From Pleionea sp. CnH1-48 (lineage in GTDB: Bacteria > Pseudomonadota > Gammaproteobacteria > Enterobacterales > Kangiellaceae): a DNA stretch of 64,000 bases. Shown one piece after another: positions 1 through 9,100 of this stretch. The first letter of the stretch is position 1. Each line of letters starts with the position of its first letter. Location: assembly GCF_024124665.1 (NCBI RefSeq), contig NZ_JAMXSB010000019.1, positions 1-64,000 on the forward strand. Reading direction: 5' to 3'. Position numbers and translations under genes: made by a program. The notes beneath the pieces are model-generated. The model did no database searches. It was not told where the DNA came from and worked only from the letters and a program-made list of their open reading frames with translations.

Positions 1-185
1 AAATCTTGAATTAACAGATATTGAATATCTCTTTCTTTCAACACTCAAATCGATAATGTCGTTATTGACGCTTATCCTATCTGAGTGCCCACACAGATTA
101 CTTTATCCTGATTGTCAAAGAACATGTCCAAATCAGTCTCGCTGTTTGAACTCGATGTCGACTCTTTCTCAACACCGGGGCGCGA
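1..185 (-). other. Leader of an rRNA operon; 16S gene lies off the left edge
   Basis: The minus strand carries boxA-like TGTTCTTTGACAA (112-124), matching the E. coli rrn boxA. It is followed at 82-99 by AATCTGTGTGGGCACTCA, which closely matches the segment after boxA in E. coli rrn leaders. The leader runs to the window edge, so the 5' end of 16S rRNA should start within a few dozen bases beyond position 1. Short reading frames here (72-275 minus, 112-315 plus) are incidental. No protein gene is supported in 1-544. Confidence 0.8.
112..124 (-). promoter_or_regulatory. boxA antitermination element
   Basis: TGTTCTTTGACAA on the minus strand differs at only a few positions from the E. coli rrn leader boxA (TGCTCTTTAACAA). 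NusB/NusE bind this RNA element to allow antitermination through rRNA operons. Its position downstream of P2 fits. Confidence 0.7.
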
Positions 186-213
186 ATTATACATGTTATT
201 CGCAGAATGCCAA
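186..213 (-). promoter_or_regulatory. rRNA operon promoter P2 (leftward)
   Basis: On the minus strand, TTGGCA (208-213) and an extended TGTATAAT (-10 hexamer at 186-191) are 16 nt apart, followed by TCGCGCC. It lies about 190 bp downstream of P1 and about 65 bp before boxA, the tandem P1/P2 spacing expected of rrn operons. Confidence 0.75.
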
Positions 214-376
214 CCCCTTTTCTTAGAAAAACCTGAAGTATTTATTCGGCCTTTCGGGTTAGCCAGAAAAAGCAATAATTTATCACCGATAAATTCATTT
301 AAATCAAAGACTTAAAAATGAGCTTTTTCTGATTCTCTAGCTCTTCACTTGGCGTGTCGTGCTGAAGTAGGCGCGC

Positions 377-404
377 ATTATATAGAGGTTTGGGGGTTAC
401 GCAA
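377..404 (-). promoter_or_regulatory. rRNA operon promoter P1 (leftward)
   Basis: Read on the minus strand, TTGCGT (399-404) and TATAAT (377-382) are separated by 16 nt and followed by a GC-rich discriminator, GCGCGCC. The 40 bases upstream (405-445) are A/T-rich like an UP element. This is the usual layout of a gammaproteobacterial rrn P1 promoter. It sits upstream of a second promoter and an rrn-type leader pointing the same way, which makes the assignment strong. Confidence 0.75.
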
Positions 405-500
405 GATCTTTTATGAGTTTTTTTACACTTTTCTTAAAAATAGCAGAAATGGGGATAAACATGGGTGTTTTTTGGTCAAACCAGTCAATAAATAGCAAAA

Positions 501-518
501 CGGGGGCTATTGCCCCCG
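501..518 (-). terminator. Intrinsic terminator of the PEP-CTERM gene
   Basis: A 7-bp GC-only stem (CGGGGGC 501-507 / GCCCCCG 512-518) with a 4-nt loop. On the minus strand it is followed by TTTT (500-497). It starts 27 bp after the stop of the PEP-CTERM gene and separates it from the rrn promoters. Confidence 0.85.
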
Positions 519-544
519 TCGATAACTTCTAACTCTTGAAGTAT

Positions 545-1309
545 TTACTTTATCATTAAAGTTTTTTTACGAGCGAAGTATGCTAAACCAGCCAGTAAAA
601 CAACAAGAGAACCTGGCTCTGGAATACTTTGCGTAGCAAGAGCGAACTGGAAACCATCATGAAATAAGAAGCCGTCAGTATCAGCAAAGTTACTAAAAGC
701 AGCAGTAAAATCAATTGATGAAGTCGCAGCAAAAGCAGCAGTTTCAATTCCAGTATTATTAGAGTCGCTATCAGCAAAGCTAACAGACGCTCCATTATTT
801 CCATCAAGGAATAGATCACTGGTGTAATTAGAGCCACCAAAAACCTGATTCACAGCACCTAAACCAATCATCTCCAGGCCAGCCATTGTGGCGATATTAA
901 AGGTAATATCCATATCGCCAGAATCAAAGCCAAACATGTCTAATGGGAAAGTAGTTCCACCCGTTCCACGCATGCCGAAACCGCCAGTGTATGGATCGAT
1001 TACATTATCCAATCCATAAAACTCGATAGAAGACAGATCCATACCATCGTAAGCACCCGCAGTAAAATCAAGCGATACACCAGAAATAGTAATACCGTTT
1101 ACTGTCATGGTTGCGCCATTGGCAAAATCTTCAAGAGTACAAGCCGTCGCAGAGTAACATCCAACCACATCAATAACAGATGGAGCACCTGTTGCTAGAT
1201 TCTGTGTGTCGCCAGTCACATCAGCACGAGTTACTGGAGTTGCAAATGCATTAGTAATACATGCAGCCGAAAGAGTCACCAAACCCAATAATTTTGTTAA
1301 ACGTTTCAT
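545..1309 (-). CDS. PEP-CTERM sorting-domain exported protein
   Basis: 254 aa. Residues 1-23 form a Sec signal peptide ending in a typical Ala-x-Ala-like site. The C-terminus (about 229-251) is a PEP-CTERM signal: IPEPGS, a hydrophobic helix, then the basic cluster ARKK. In this family the signal is recognised by an exosortase (XrtA/EpsH type), which removes it and usually delivers the protein to the surface or an exopolysaccharide matrix. The body is Gly/Asp/Ser-rich and probably beta-structured, with no domain I recognise. No exosortase is in the window. The gene lies only 65 bp after the stop of the next gene upstream and has its own terminator at 501-518. The terminator at 1342-1365 lies between them, so its promoter is unclear. 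Confidence 0.88.
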   Translation of the reverse strand: MKRLTKLLGLVTLSAACITNAFATPVTRADVTGDTQNLATGAPSVIDVVGCYSATACTLEDFANGATMTVNGITISGVSLDFTAGAYDGMDLSSIEFYGLDNVIDPYTGGFGMRGTGGTTFPLDMFGFDSGDMDITFNIATMAGLEMIGLGAVNQVFGGSNYTSDLFLDGNNGASVSFADSDSNNTGIETAAFAATSSIDFTAAFSNFADTDGFLFHDGFQFALATQSIPEPGSLVVLLAGLAYFARKKTLMIK

Positions 1310-1341
1310 AGTCTTTCCTTAAATCTTCTTGCTAAAAAGAC

Positions 1342-1365
1342 GCCTCTCTCAATGAAGAGAGAGGC
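1342..1365 (-). terminator. Hairpin terminator between the secreted-protein gene and the PEP-CTERM gene
   Basis: A 9-bp stem (GCCTCTCTC 1342-1350 / GAGAGAGGC 1357-1365), 6-nt loop, then TTTTT on the minus strand (1338-1334). It starts 10 bp after the stop codon at 1375. Only 24 bp remain between the T-tract and the ATG at 1309, so it either fully ends the upstream transcript or works as a leaky attenuator for the PEP-CTERM gene. Confidence 0.8.
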
Positions 1366-1374
1366 ATTTTATTT

Positions 1375-4300
1375 TTAGTTACAACGAGCACCGCGAGGGT
1401 TAGTGTATAGACCGATCAGAGTGCGGCGGTCACGAGAGTTAACCGTACCGTCACCATTTAGGTCAAACTTGGAGTCATTCGAACCAGCACGAATGGCATC
1501 AAGCAAGATGCGCATATCATCGATATCGATACAACCATCATCGTTGAAATCACCTGGAACTTGAGCATCTGGGATTAAGCAGAACTCATTAAATGTACCT
1601 GTATCAGCAAATGCATTGTCAGATACAAAGACTCTCCACTCACCCGCTAAGTCTTCACCATTAAATGCAGCTAGAGCATCATTAGGAATAAGAACTGCAT
1701 CAGCAGGATAAGCATTTGGTGAAGTACAATCGTTTTCAGCAGATAAAGTACCATCATCATCAAAGATATTGTTGATGTCGTTACCACTACAGCCAAATCC
1801 GCTAGTTGTGCGACCAGGACGGTCAAGTAATGTAACTGTTGTGCCAGTATCAACATGCTCAAGAGTTACAATCAAGTCACCTACCCAAGTGTGATTCAAG
1901 TTAATTAATGCGTTCAGATCATTCAACTGACCAGGCTCATTAATCATCAAGCTGAAGGTAGCACCATTTCCGTCACCATCAGGAATTGAAAGTGCAGGCG
2001 CTTCACAGAACAGCTCACTAGTGATGAAGCTAAATGTTTGCGAGTACGCACCATCGCCACAAATGTTTGCAGCTTTTACACGCCAGTAGTAACGAGTGTT
2101 ACCAGTTAAGCCTGTACTGGTGTAGCTAGTACCATTTACAGTTGCTGTTTCAACAATGTTTGCAAATCCAGCATCAGTAGCGATTTCGATAGTATAAGAT
2201 TCGCCAGCGTTCGCAGCATCCCAAGAGAATGTTGGTGATAAACCAATGCCTGAGCTGTTATCTGCAGGAGCTTGCAGAGTTAACGCACCAGGAGCACTAT
2301 CAAATGCAGTGAAAGATACATTGACTTGACGATCATCAGCACCACTTGCAGCACCTTCAATAGTGAACTGGTACTGACCAGATGCTAATCCAGCAGGAGT
2401 AGAAACGCTCGCAACGCTCGCACCAGGTAAGCTAACAGGGTTCACGCTGAAGTTACCGTTAACGCCAGCAGGTAAACCACTGTAGCTTAAAGTAACATCG
2501 TTAGAGAAACCTTGAACCTGACCAATGGTTAAATTGATTGGTGCTAAGTTGTTGTCGTTAGTTGTACAAACTTTTTGGTTAGTGTCTGAAGCGGTAATGA
2601 AGAAACCAGGCTCGCCACACTCATCGAATTTAAAGCTACATACACGAGTAGCCCAGTTGAATGAACCCGTTGTTTCAACATACTCTTCAGTGATCCAGAA
2701 AGTACACTGGTCAACAGGATCAACACTAACAGAAGCATAATCACCCCAGCGGCTAGTGCCTTGTTGGAAACCACTTCCATCAACACACACAGACTCAGTA
2801 CGAGTTTCACCAGCAGGATCTGATGCTAAGCGTCCAGCAAAATAAACTGATGGGAATTGACCAGCACCAGAACCAGAACGGGTATAAACCAAACCAAGGT
2901 TACCGTCTTGGTCAATAGAAGATGAACCCATGAAGCGGAACAATCCGTCAGACGTATCAAGGTTACCAGAATCGGTTAAGGTATGATTACCAGCGCCAGA
3001 AGAATCTAAGTCAAAAGTTGCCCAGCGAACGGTCATGACGTTGTTACCATCATTAACATTGTGTGCAATTGAACCTTTTAACTCACCGTTTATCATACGA
3101 GTTGAAAAACGATACATAGTCATCTGAGGTAATGTGTCTAACTGCTGACTGGTACCTGGTTGAGGCGCACAAGTTGAACCAAAACCAGAAGATAAACAGC
3201 TTGAGTTAAACTCAGGTGCAGAGACAGCAGCAACTTGGTTGAAAGTTGTATTGGCAGGGTTGTTAGCGTCAACACAGTACTCATAGAAGAGATATGCATC
3301 ATCTTCTTCTGGACCACCGTTGTTCCAAACTTCCCAATCGTTCGCCATCACGAACATGCCACAAGTGCCAGCAGGAGGAGCTGAGCTACCACCTTCAAGA
3401 TGTGCAGGCTCTAAGTTAAAACGGCCACGCTCACCAGCACCAGGATCAGGTAAGAATTGAGTCTGAATGCTTGCAGGGTTACCCGCTAACATTGCCGTTC
3501 TGTCGAACCAAGTAATACCAACACCTACGAAGCTTGGATTAAATTCGTTATGAGACATGTAGTAGCCGTCAGGCCAAACAGAAATTTTCTCATAGTCATT
3601 AAAACCAGCCGATACGTTAAAGTCGTAGAGAGAGAAATTACCATTGTTGATGTCATCGACAAGATCAGGACCTTGTGAAACAGCAAAACACTGGTGACCA
3701 CCGTCCGCTTGCTGTGGAGTAAACTGACTGAATACCCAGCGATCAGCTAAGTGATCATATAAAACAATTGGGTCACCAGCATTTGTGGTTTCACACACAC
3801 CACCAAAGCCTTGCCAGAAACTATTTCCAATAAATGGACCAGCAGCAACACTGCCGTCTGATTTATTGTAAACAACCCAACCCAAATTTACATACTGAAC
3901 ATAGTAATCAACACCAACGTCACCATTAACATCAGGCGGTGCAACGTTAGGAGCACCCACTGCTGTATTGTCGGACTGACTATAACCATTAAAACTAATA
4001 CCAGCAGCTGGAGATGGAGCCAAAATAGTTGCTGCTGTTTTTGCATTACGTGCTTGTTTCTTTTTCTTAGCAGCAATGGCATCGCTATCGTTATTCATTG
4101 TTTTAAAACGAATAGCGTCAGGAACCAATGTGTTTGGAATTTCTTTTGCTTTTACAGCTTCAGTTTTATTCACCCCTCTTTGTTGAGCTTCTTGCTTTCT
4201 TTGCAGCTCTGCTCGCTGTTTTGCAATCGCTAATCCTTTTGCTAATGGAACAGCTTGTCCTGCTTTAACCAGTTGAACTGGCGCTTTTGGATTCAGCGGT

Positions 4301-4389
4301 ACATCTTTACTAACGGACTCTTTAGCAAAAGCAGAAGAACCTAACGCCCCCGCCAACGCTATCAAAGCCATGCGTTGATGTGCTTTCAT
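1375..4389 (-). CDS. Large secreted modular protein (FN3-like, P-domain, dockerin-like EF-hands)
   Basis: 1004 aa. A signal peptide (1-22) is followed by a Lys/Gln/Ala-rich linker. A large conserved region (about 133-592) is shared with the proteins at 6153-10736 and 13607-16162; marker motifs are PPDVNGDVG, GDPIVLYD-ADRW, RWGDYASVSVDP and CTFW. Then come an Ig-like segment (about 595-695), a fibronectin-III-like domain (about 700-790), a proprotein-convertase P-domain (about 800-940) and a terminal pair of Asp-rich calcium loops (DFNDDGCIDIDD and DLNGDGTVNSRD) resembling a dockerin. The many Cys and the signal peptide indicate an extracellular protein. I do not recognise the shared N-terminal region and cannot name an activity. 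The ATG has a good site, GGAG, about 11 nt upstream. A terminator lies at 1342-1365. Confidence 0.85.
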   Translation of the reverse strand: MKAHQRMALIALAGALGSSAFAKESVSKDVPLNPKAPVQLVKAGQAVPLAKGLAIAKQRAELQRKQEAQQRGVNKTEAVKAKEIPNTLVPDAIRFKTMNNDSDAIAAKKKKQARNAKTAATILAPSPAAGISFNGYSQSDNTAVGAPNVAPPDVNGDVGVDYYVQYVNLGWVVYNKSDGSVAAGPFIGNSFWQGFGGVCETTNAGDPIVLYDHLADRWVFSQFTPQQADGGHQCFAVSQGPDLVDDINNGNFSLYDFNVSAGFNDYEKISVWPDGYYMSHNEFNPSFVGVGITWFDRTAMLAGNPASIQTQFLPDPGAGERGRFNLEPAHLEGGSSAPPAGTCGMFVMANDWEVWNNGGPEEDDAYLFYEYCVDANNPANTTFNQVAAVSAPEFNSSCLSSGFGSTCAPQPGTSQQLDTLPQMTMYRFSTRMINGELKGSIAHNVNDGNNVMTVRWATFDLDSSGAGNHTLTDSGNLDTSDGLFRFMGSSSIDQDGNLGLVYTRSGSGAGQFPSVYFAGRLASDPAGETRTESVCVDGSGFQQGTSRWGDYASVSVDPVDQCTFWITEEYVETTGSFNWATRVCSFKFDECGEPGFFITASDTNQKVCTTNDNNLAPINLTIGQVQGFSNDVTLSYSGLPAGVNGNFSVNPVSLPGASVASVSTPAGLASGQYQFTIEGAASGADDRQVNVSFTAFDSAPGALTLQAPADNSSGIGLSPTFSWDAANAGESYTIEIATDAGFANIVETATVNGTSYTSTGLTGNTRYYWRVKAANICGDGAYSQTFSFITSELFCEAPALSIPDGDGNGATFSLMINEPGQLNDLNALINLNHTWVGDLIVTLEHVDTGTTVTLLDRPGRTTSGFGCSGNDINNIFDDDGTLSAENDCTSPNAYPADAVLIPNDALAAFNGEDLAGEWRVFVSDNAFADTGTFNEFCLIPDAQVPGDFNDDGCIDIDDMRILLDAIRAGSNDSKFDLNGDGTVNSRDRRTLIGLYTNPRGARCN

Positions 4390-4915
4390 CAGTATTTATC
4401 TCCATTTATTTTGTTTATGTAGGACCTGCCAAACCTTCACCCAAACCAAGTCGATATACATATCAATTTGTGGGTACTAAACGTTTTTACAAACGGGCAA
4501 GTAAGAAACACACACGCAATTAGCAAACCATCTATTGGCAGATTGGTAATAATTGACATTTTTCTAAAACATAATTGAGATAAACTATTAGCTCGCAGCG
4601 CAGCATTATCTCTGAGCAATATATATACAACCACAAATCAAAAGCAATTAAAACTCACAATCCGAATATTTCACTTCAAATAAAAACCCGAATAAAAGTG
4701 CTGTAAAACATCCTGACTGTAGCAAGCGCACGATCATCGCTAGTATGAGATTAAAAAGTTTTTTTTGAGGAAGGCATTCAATAAATTCAATAGCAGATTT
4801 TAATTTACTGGCCTGGCTATTGATCTGATGAAGAATAAATTAAATTTAGTGTAAAGCTTACTGACAGAAAATCTCGATAAGAAATCCAGCAGCTTTCGCT
4901 GCTGGACAATAATCA
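4390..4915. other. Intergenic region, AT-rich
   Basis: 526 bp between two leftward genes. It must hold the promoter and 5' leader of the 1375-4389 gene. The plus-strand 12-mer GTGGGTACTAAA (4470-4481) recurs with one mismatch at 6010-6021, upstream of the next leftward gene. The terminator of the 4916-5890 gene is at 4886-4905. A 65-codon reading frame at 4437-4634 has no signal of being a gene. Confidence 0.5.
4886..4905 (-). terminator. Hairpin terminator after the 4916-5890 gene
   Basis: 8-bp stem CCAGCAGC / GCTGCTGG closed on the minus strand by a GAAA tetraloop, 10 bp after the stop codon. The T-tract is short (TTTCTT), so termination may be partial. Confidence 0.65.
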
Positions 4916-5890
4916 TTACTTTTTAATGTAGTTTTCAAGAATACGACGAGTGTCGTTAAGAAGGGTTCGTTCATTTACAGCAATCTGAGCCAAGGTTTTT
5001 GCACTATTTTCGTCAAGCTTTGCCATTGACTGGAAAGCAGTACGAGCCACGCTTGGGCTGTTAGAGTCGAGTAGACCGTTCAACATCTTAATGTCTTCTT
5101 TTGTGCCCACACTCCCTAACACATCAGCAGCTTCAATAATTAAACCAGGAACAAAGGAGGCTAGCTTTACTTGACTACCATGTTGCTTAATAATGCTACG
5201 AGCCTGCTCTGCTAACCACTCTTTATCCGAATCCACATCCATCTTTAAGAAAGATTTTAAAGCGTAGGTTTGCATTTCATTACTTAGCGTCCCGCCAGCA
5301 ATAACCTCTTTAAACTCAGAACGTTGTTTATCAGTAAAATGAGGTAACCACTTAGGCTGCATGTGCAACTCAAAAATACCTATTTGACGGTTTAAAGGGT
5401 TGTTGCTTTTCATTTGCTTTAAAAGCAATGCAACCATCTGTGAAGGCTTTTTAGGAGCGCCTTGAATTTGAGCATCAAATAAAGCTTTAACTTCTTTATT
5501 GGTATCAAACATAGCAGCTCTGAGTAACATGTAATTCAAGATACGTGGTCCATCAGGATCTTGAACTTTTTCATCACGAACAATGGGATGCTTCATAATA
5601 TGGCTATAAACAATAAGATAGGTTTGTCCTTTCTTAAAAGCTTCTGTAGCAGCTTCATTCAATCGCAACGTTACTTTATCTTCACTTTTGCCGAATAACG
5701 TCTCTTTAATTTCGAAAACGACCTTACCATTTTCGATATCACTCACAGCTTTTGCTTCAACAACAACATTATAAGGGTTAACCAAAACCTTAACTGGCGG
5801 TCTTACGGGCTTTACCGCGTGCGCTGTTGATAACAATGAACTCACCAATACAATACCAACCCATACATTGAATAAATATTTTAAACTCAT
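4916..5890 (-). CDS. Secreted protein of unknown function with alpha-helical repeat-like C-terminus
   Basis: 324 aa from the ATG at 5890. An in-frame TTG at 5911 exists, but the ATG is preceded by AGGG at good distance and directly starts a clean signal peptide (MSLKYLF... to AHA). Residues about 30-110 look beta-rich and contain a 'QTYLIVYSH' stretch, reminiscent of domains that handle metal-dependent protease inhibitors, but I cannot assign it. The rest (about 130-324) is helical with repeated short helices, compatible with HEAT/ARM-like repeats. No catalytic motif is evident. It sits between two members of the large secreted family and has its own terminator and a structured leader, so it may be co-regulated with them without being in their operon. 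Confidence 0.75.
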   Translation of the reverse strand: MSLKYLFNVWVGIVLVSSLLSTAHAVKPVRPPVKVLVNPYNVVVEAKAVSDIENGKVVFEIKETLFGKSEDKVTLRLNEAATEAFKKGQTYLIVYSHIMKHPIVRDEKVQDPDGPRILNYMLLRAAMFDTNKEVKALFDAQIQGAPKKPSQMVALLLKQMKSNNPLNRQIGIFELHMQPKWLPHFTDKQRSEFKEVIAGGTLSNEMQTYALKSFLKMDVDSDKEWLAEQARSIIKQHGSQVKLASFVPGLIIEAADVLGSVGTKEDIKMLNGLLDSNSPSVARTAFQSMAKLDENSAKTLAQIAVNERTLLNDTRRILENYIKK

Positions 5891-5934
5891 TATTGAAATC
5901 CCTAAATTCAATTACCTTAAATACCGACTTAAAA

Positions 5935-5993
5935 GGAAGCAAAAAACAAACCATCGGCTCCTAACCATCTGGCCAATGTAAATATTTACTTCC
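5935..5993 (-). promoter_or_regulatory. Structured 5' leader with GGA-loop hairpin
   Basis: In the minus-strand transcript, GGAAG/CUUCC forms an outer stem (5989-5993 with 5935-5939). It encloses hairpin CAUUGGC/GCCGAUG (5972-5978 with 5952-5958, one G-U pair) whose 13-nt loop contains UUAGGA. The element ends 44 nt before the ATG at 5890. A GGA in a hairpin loop is the signature of CsrA/RsmA binding; that function is inference. Confidence 0.4.
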
Positions 5994-6117
5994 ACCAACA
6001 CAAACAACAGTAGGTACTAAAAGATACTACGCCTCTAGATACAGAATGCCAATAGTGAGAAAAACAACTTGGAGAGATATAAACGAAAGAGATATACGTA
6101 CAGAAGAAAGGAAAAAA

Positions 6118-6142
6118 GATATCAGCGCATAGCGCTGATATC
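6118..6142 (-). terminator. Intrinsic terminator of the 6153-10736 gene
   Basis: Perfect 11-bp stem GATATCAGCGC / GCGCTGATATC (6118-6128, 6132-6142) with a 3-nt loop, followed on the minus strand by six T (6117-6112). It starts 10 bp after the stop codon. Confidence 0.9.
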
Positions 6143-6152
6143 TTTATTAAGA

Positions 6153-9100
6153 CTAACGTGCAATAACACGACGTCTTGCAAAGGCTAATAATCCAACCAT
6201 TGCGATCAGACCAAAACCAAAGCTACCACTTGAACCATAGCGGCGAATAGTAACCTTAGTTGACTGCTGACCAATGCTTGCGCCTTGAGCGTTAACAAGA
6301 GCAACGTTCAATACTTTGAAACCGTACTCTTTGGTTTCGTTAGTTTCGAACTCGATGTACTTAGTAGAAGTATCACCGTCAGCCCAAGAAACCGTACCAT
6401 TAGTTGCAGTGTAGTGAGTACCCGCTGTAGCAGAACCGTCAACTAAAACGTAGTCAACACTTACAGCAAAGTCACTACCATCAACACGGTTAACCGCAAC
6501 ACGAGCAGTTTCACCAGCATTAACAGAGAACTCTGTGGCACCAAACTGAATACTACCGTACTGAGGTGGAGTCACATCTAAAGTAACAATTGACGATTGG
6601 TCACCATAAGGTGTGTTACCACCAACAATCAACTGAGCTTTGTATTGACCTTCTTCTAGAGCAGAAGCATCTAGACCAAGAGCAACATCAGCTGTTGAAT
6701 TAGCAGCAATGGTGCCAGATACAGTGTTCAATACAAAACCGTTTGTCTGCTTCCAGTCACAAACTGTATTGTCGCCAGTATCTAAACCAATAACACCACC
6801 CAGATCCATACTCACGCCCCAAAGCTTACCGTCACATCCGATAGCCAGGCCAGCTTGTGAGTTATCAGGCATCAAGTCGTCGTCATTGCCATCTTGGTCA
6901 ACATCATAAGATGGGTAATTGAAGGCTTCGATTGGAGCCATTGTTGCACTGGTTGAGTCTAGAACCACTACATCAAATGCAGGTGCAGCAACATTTGATT
7001 GAACATACAAACGACCGTTAGATGGGTTAAGCGCCAAACCAGCAACGTTTAAGCCAACATTAACAGAGCGTAGGATAGTTCCATCAGTAGTAAACTGGTG
7101 AATGATGCTATCGTTCCATGAACCTGAGTAGAAGGTGTTAGTCACAGGGTCAAAAGTTAGACCACGTTGTGATGTACCAACAGCAGGACAAATGGTGTTA
7201 CCCGTTACTGTCATGTCAGTAGGGTTCAACTCATGGATACAGTTCGCTGGGTCGCCCACAGCTACTTGCCACAACATACCAGTACGGTTATTGAAGGCAA
7301 TGTCCGCGCCAAACGCAAATGTGATAGCTGATGTATCAATTGCATCGGTTGTTGGGTTACCCGTTGAATCGAAGCGAACAACAGCATGCGCAGGAGCACC
7401 TAACTGTACTGCATCACCTAACCAGAAATCACCCGTATTTTGGTTAACAGCAATACCGAAGCTACCATTAACACCAAAGATACCAGCCAAATCAGCCTGC
7501 TTAGCAACAACACCTACTTTAGAGTAATCACGCTGATCACGGATTTTCTTAGTATTGATGTCTTGTAAGTTTTTAGGGCCAAAGTGACGTGAAGAAGGAT
7601 GGAAAGGACCATTAATCTTGCTCGCAGCAACTTCAGGAGCTTCAGTCAATAACAAGAAGTATTGAGCATCTGCGCTACCTGTGTTTTCTAAAGTAATCGT
7701 ATCTTCTGATGCACGACCTTTAGTAACAGTAAAGCTAGCAGTTTCTGGAGCAGACAAACGACCTGCATCTAGCTCGATTGCAGTATCAAATGCGATGTCA
7801 CCAGTAGCAACATTTTTAGTCGAGTATAAGTTTCTTGCAACACTGATTCCGTCTTCTGTAGCAGGAACAAAAATGCTGAAATAACCGTCATTCAAGTTAG
7901 CATCATTAGCTGTAGCAGCTGTCATAACGCTGTTAGAACCAGCAGTTACTGTCGCACCATTCAGAGCGTCGCCTGTATTCGCATCAATAACGAAACCTTT
8001 TGCCATTGTGCCTTGCTGAGGCATACATGCAGCGTCACCAAACTGGATATCATCAACATACGCATACCACTCGAAGAATGCGTCATAATAACGCCAGCGT
8101 AGCTGGAAGCTAGTTGCACCTGCCAATTGAGCAGTTAAGTCCACTTCGTGCTTAGCAACAGAGTTATCAGAAGGTACGCTGTATACAGAGTTCCAACCAC
8201 CATTATCAATATTTAATTCAACATCGAGTGAATCAGCACCCGTGAAGGTTCTGAACAAAGCAACAAAGTTAAGTACTTTGCTGTCAATATCAGCAACATT
8301 AATCACAGGAGAAACAAGACTAGTATTAATAGCAACGTTACCCGCTGCATCACTGTCAATCGCAGCCGCTTCACCTTCGGTATTCAAAATATTACCGCGA
8401 GAAGTTGCTGAAGCACGGCCCCAAACAGCGCCATTACCAGCATCATCAACCACAGTCCAACCTGTTGGTGGAACACCAGAGTCAAACTTTTGAGTGAATG
8501 ATGGGAAGCTTAATGCGTATCCAGGAGCGATACATGCACTATCGGTCATTAGTGCGAAGTTTTGCGTGTTGGTGTTCTCAGGAAGAATATCAGCCTCTTG
8601 AGCCAAGTATCCATCAACCATGGCCGTCGCAGTCAACTTAACTAAAGTGCCTTCAAACAAATCAATGCTGTACTGACCTGTTACAGGGTTAGAGTGAGTT
8701 GTTAATACTGTACCTGGCGCATTCACACGAATCTCAGCATAAAGACTGCCGCCTAAGCCAGAGCCGTCAGTAACAGAACCCGTTACAGTGATTGCGTTTG
8801 CCGCATTCAATTGTGCGTCAACGTCAACTACTGCATCTTCTGCAACATCAACGTCATTGTTAGAACCTTCTAACCAACCATACTTGAAGAAAGTAATGGC
8901 GTAGTCGTCACCAACAGGTAAACGTAGCTCGTAGTTACCATCTGCATCAGTAATAACAGTGGTTGCACCAACCGTTACAACAGCACCAGCGATAGGATCA
9001 CCAGAAGCAGAATCTGTAACCGTTCCGCTTACTGTACCAGAAGGGCCAGCAACACAGTTCGGGAACTTAAAGCTACCGATATAGGTAGACCAAGCAGTAG

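Noticed and set aside
72-315. Two short frames at the left end
   Set aside because: They overlap the rrn promoter-leader and have no protein features.
7135-7527. 130-codon plus-strand frame
   Set aside because: Lies wholly inside the large secreted-protein gene in the opposite direction; no own ribosome site or family.
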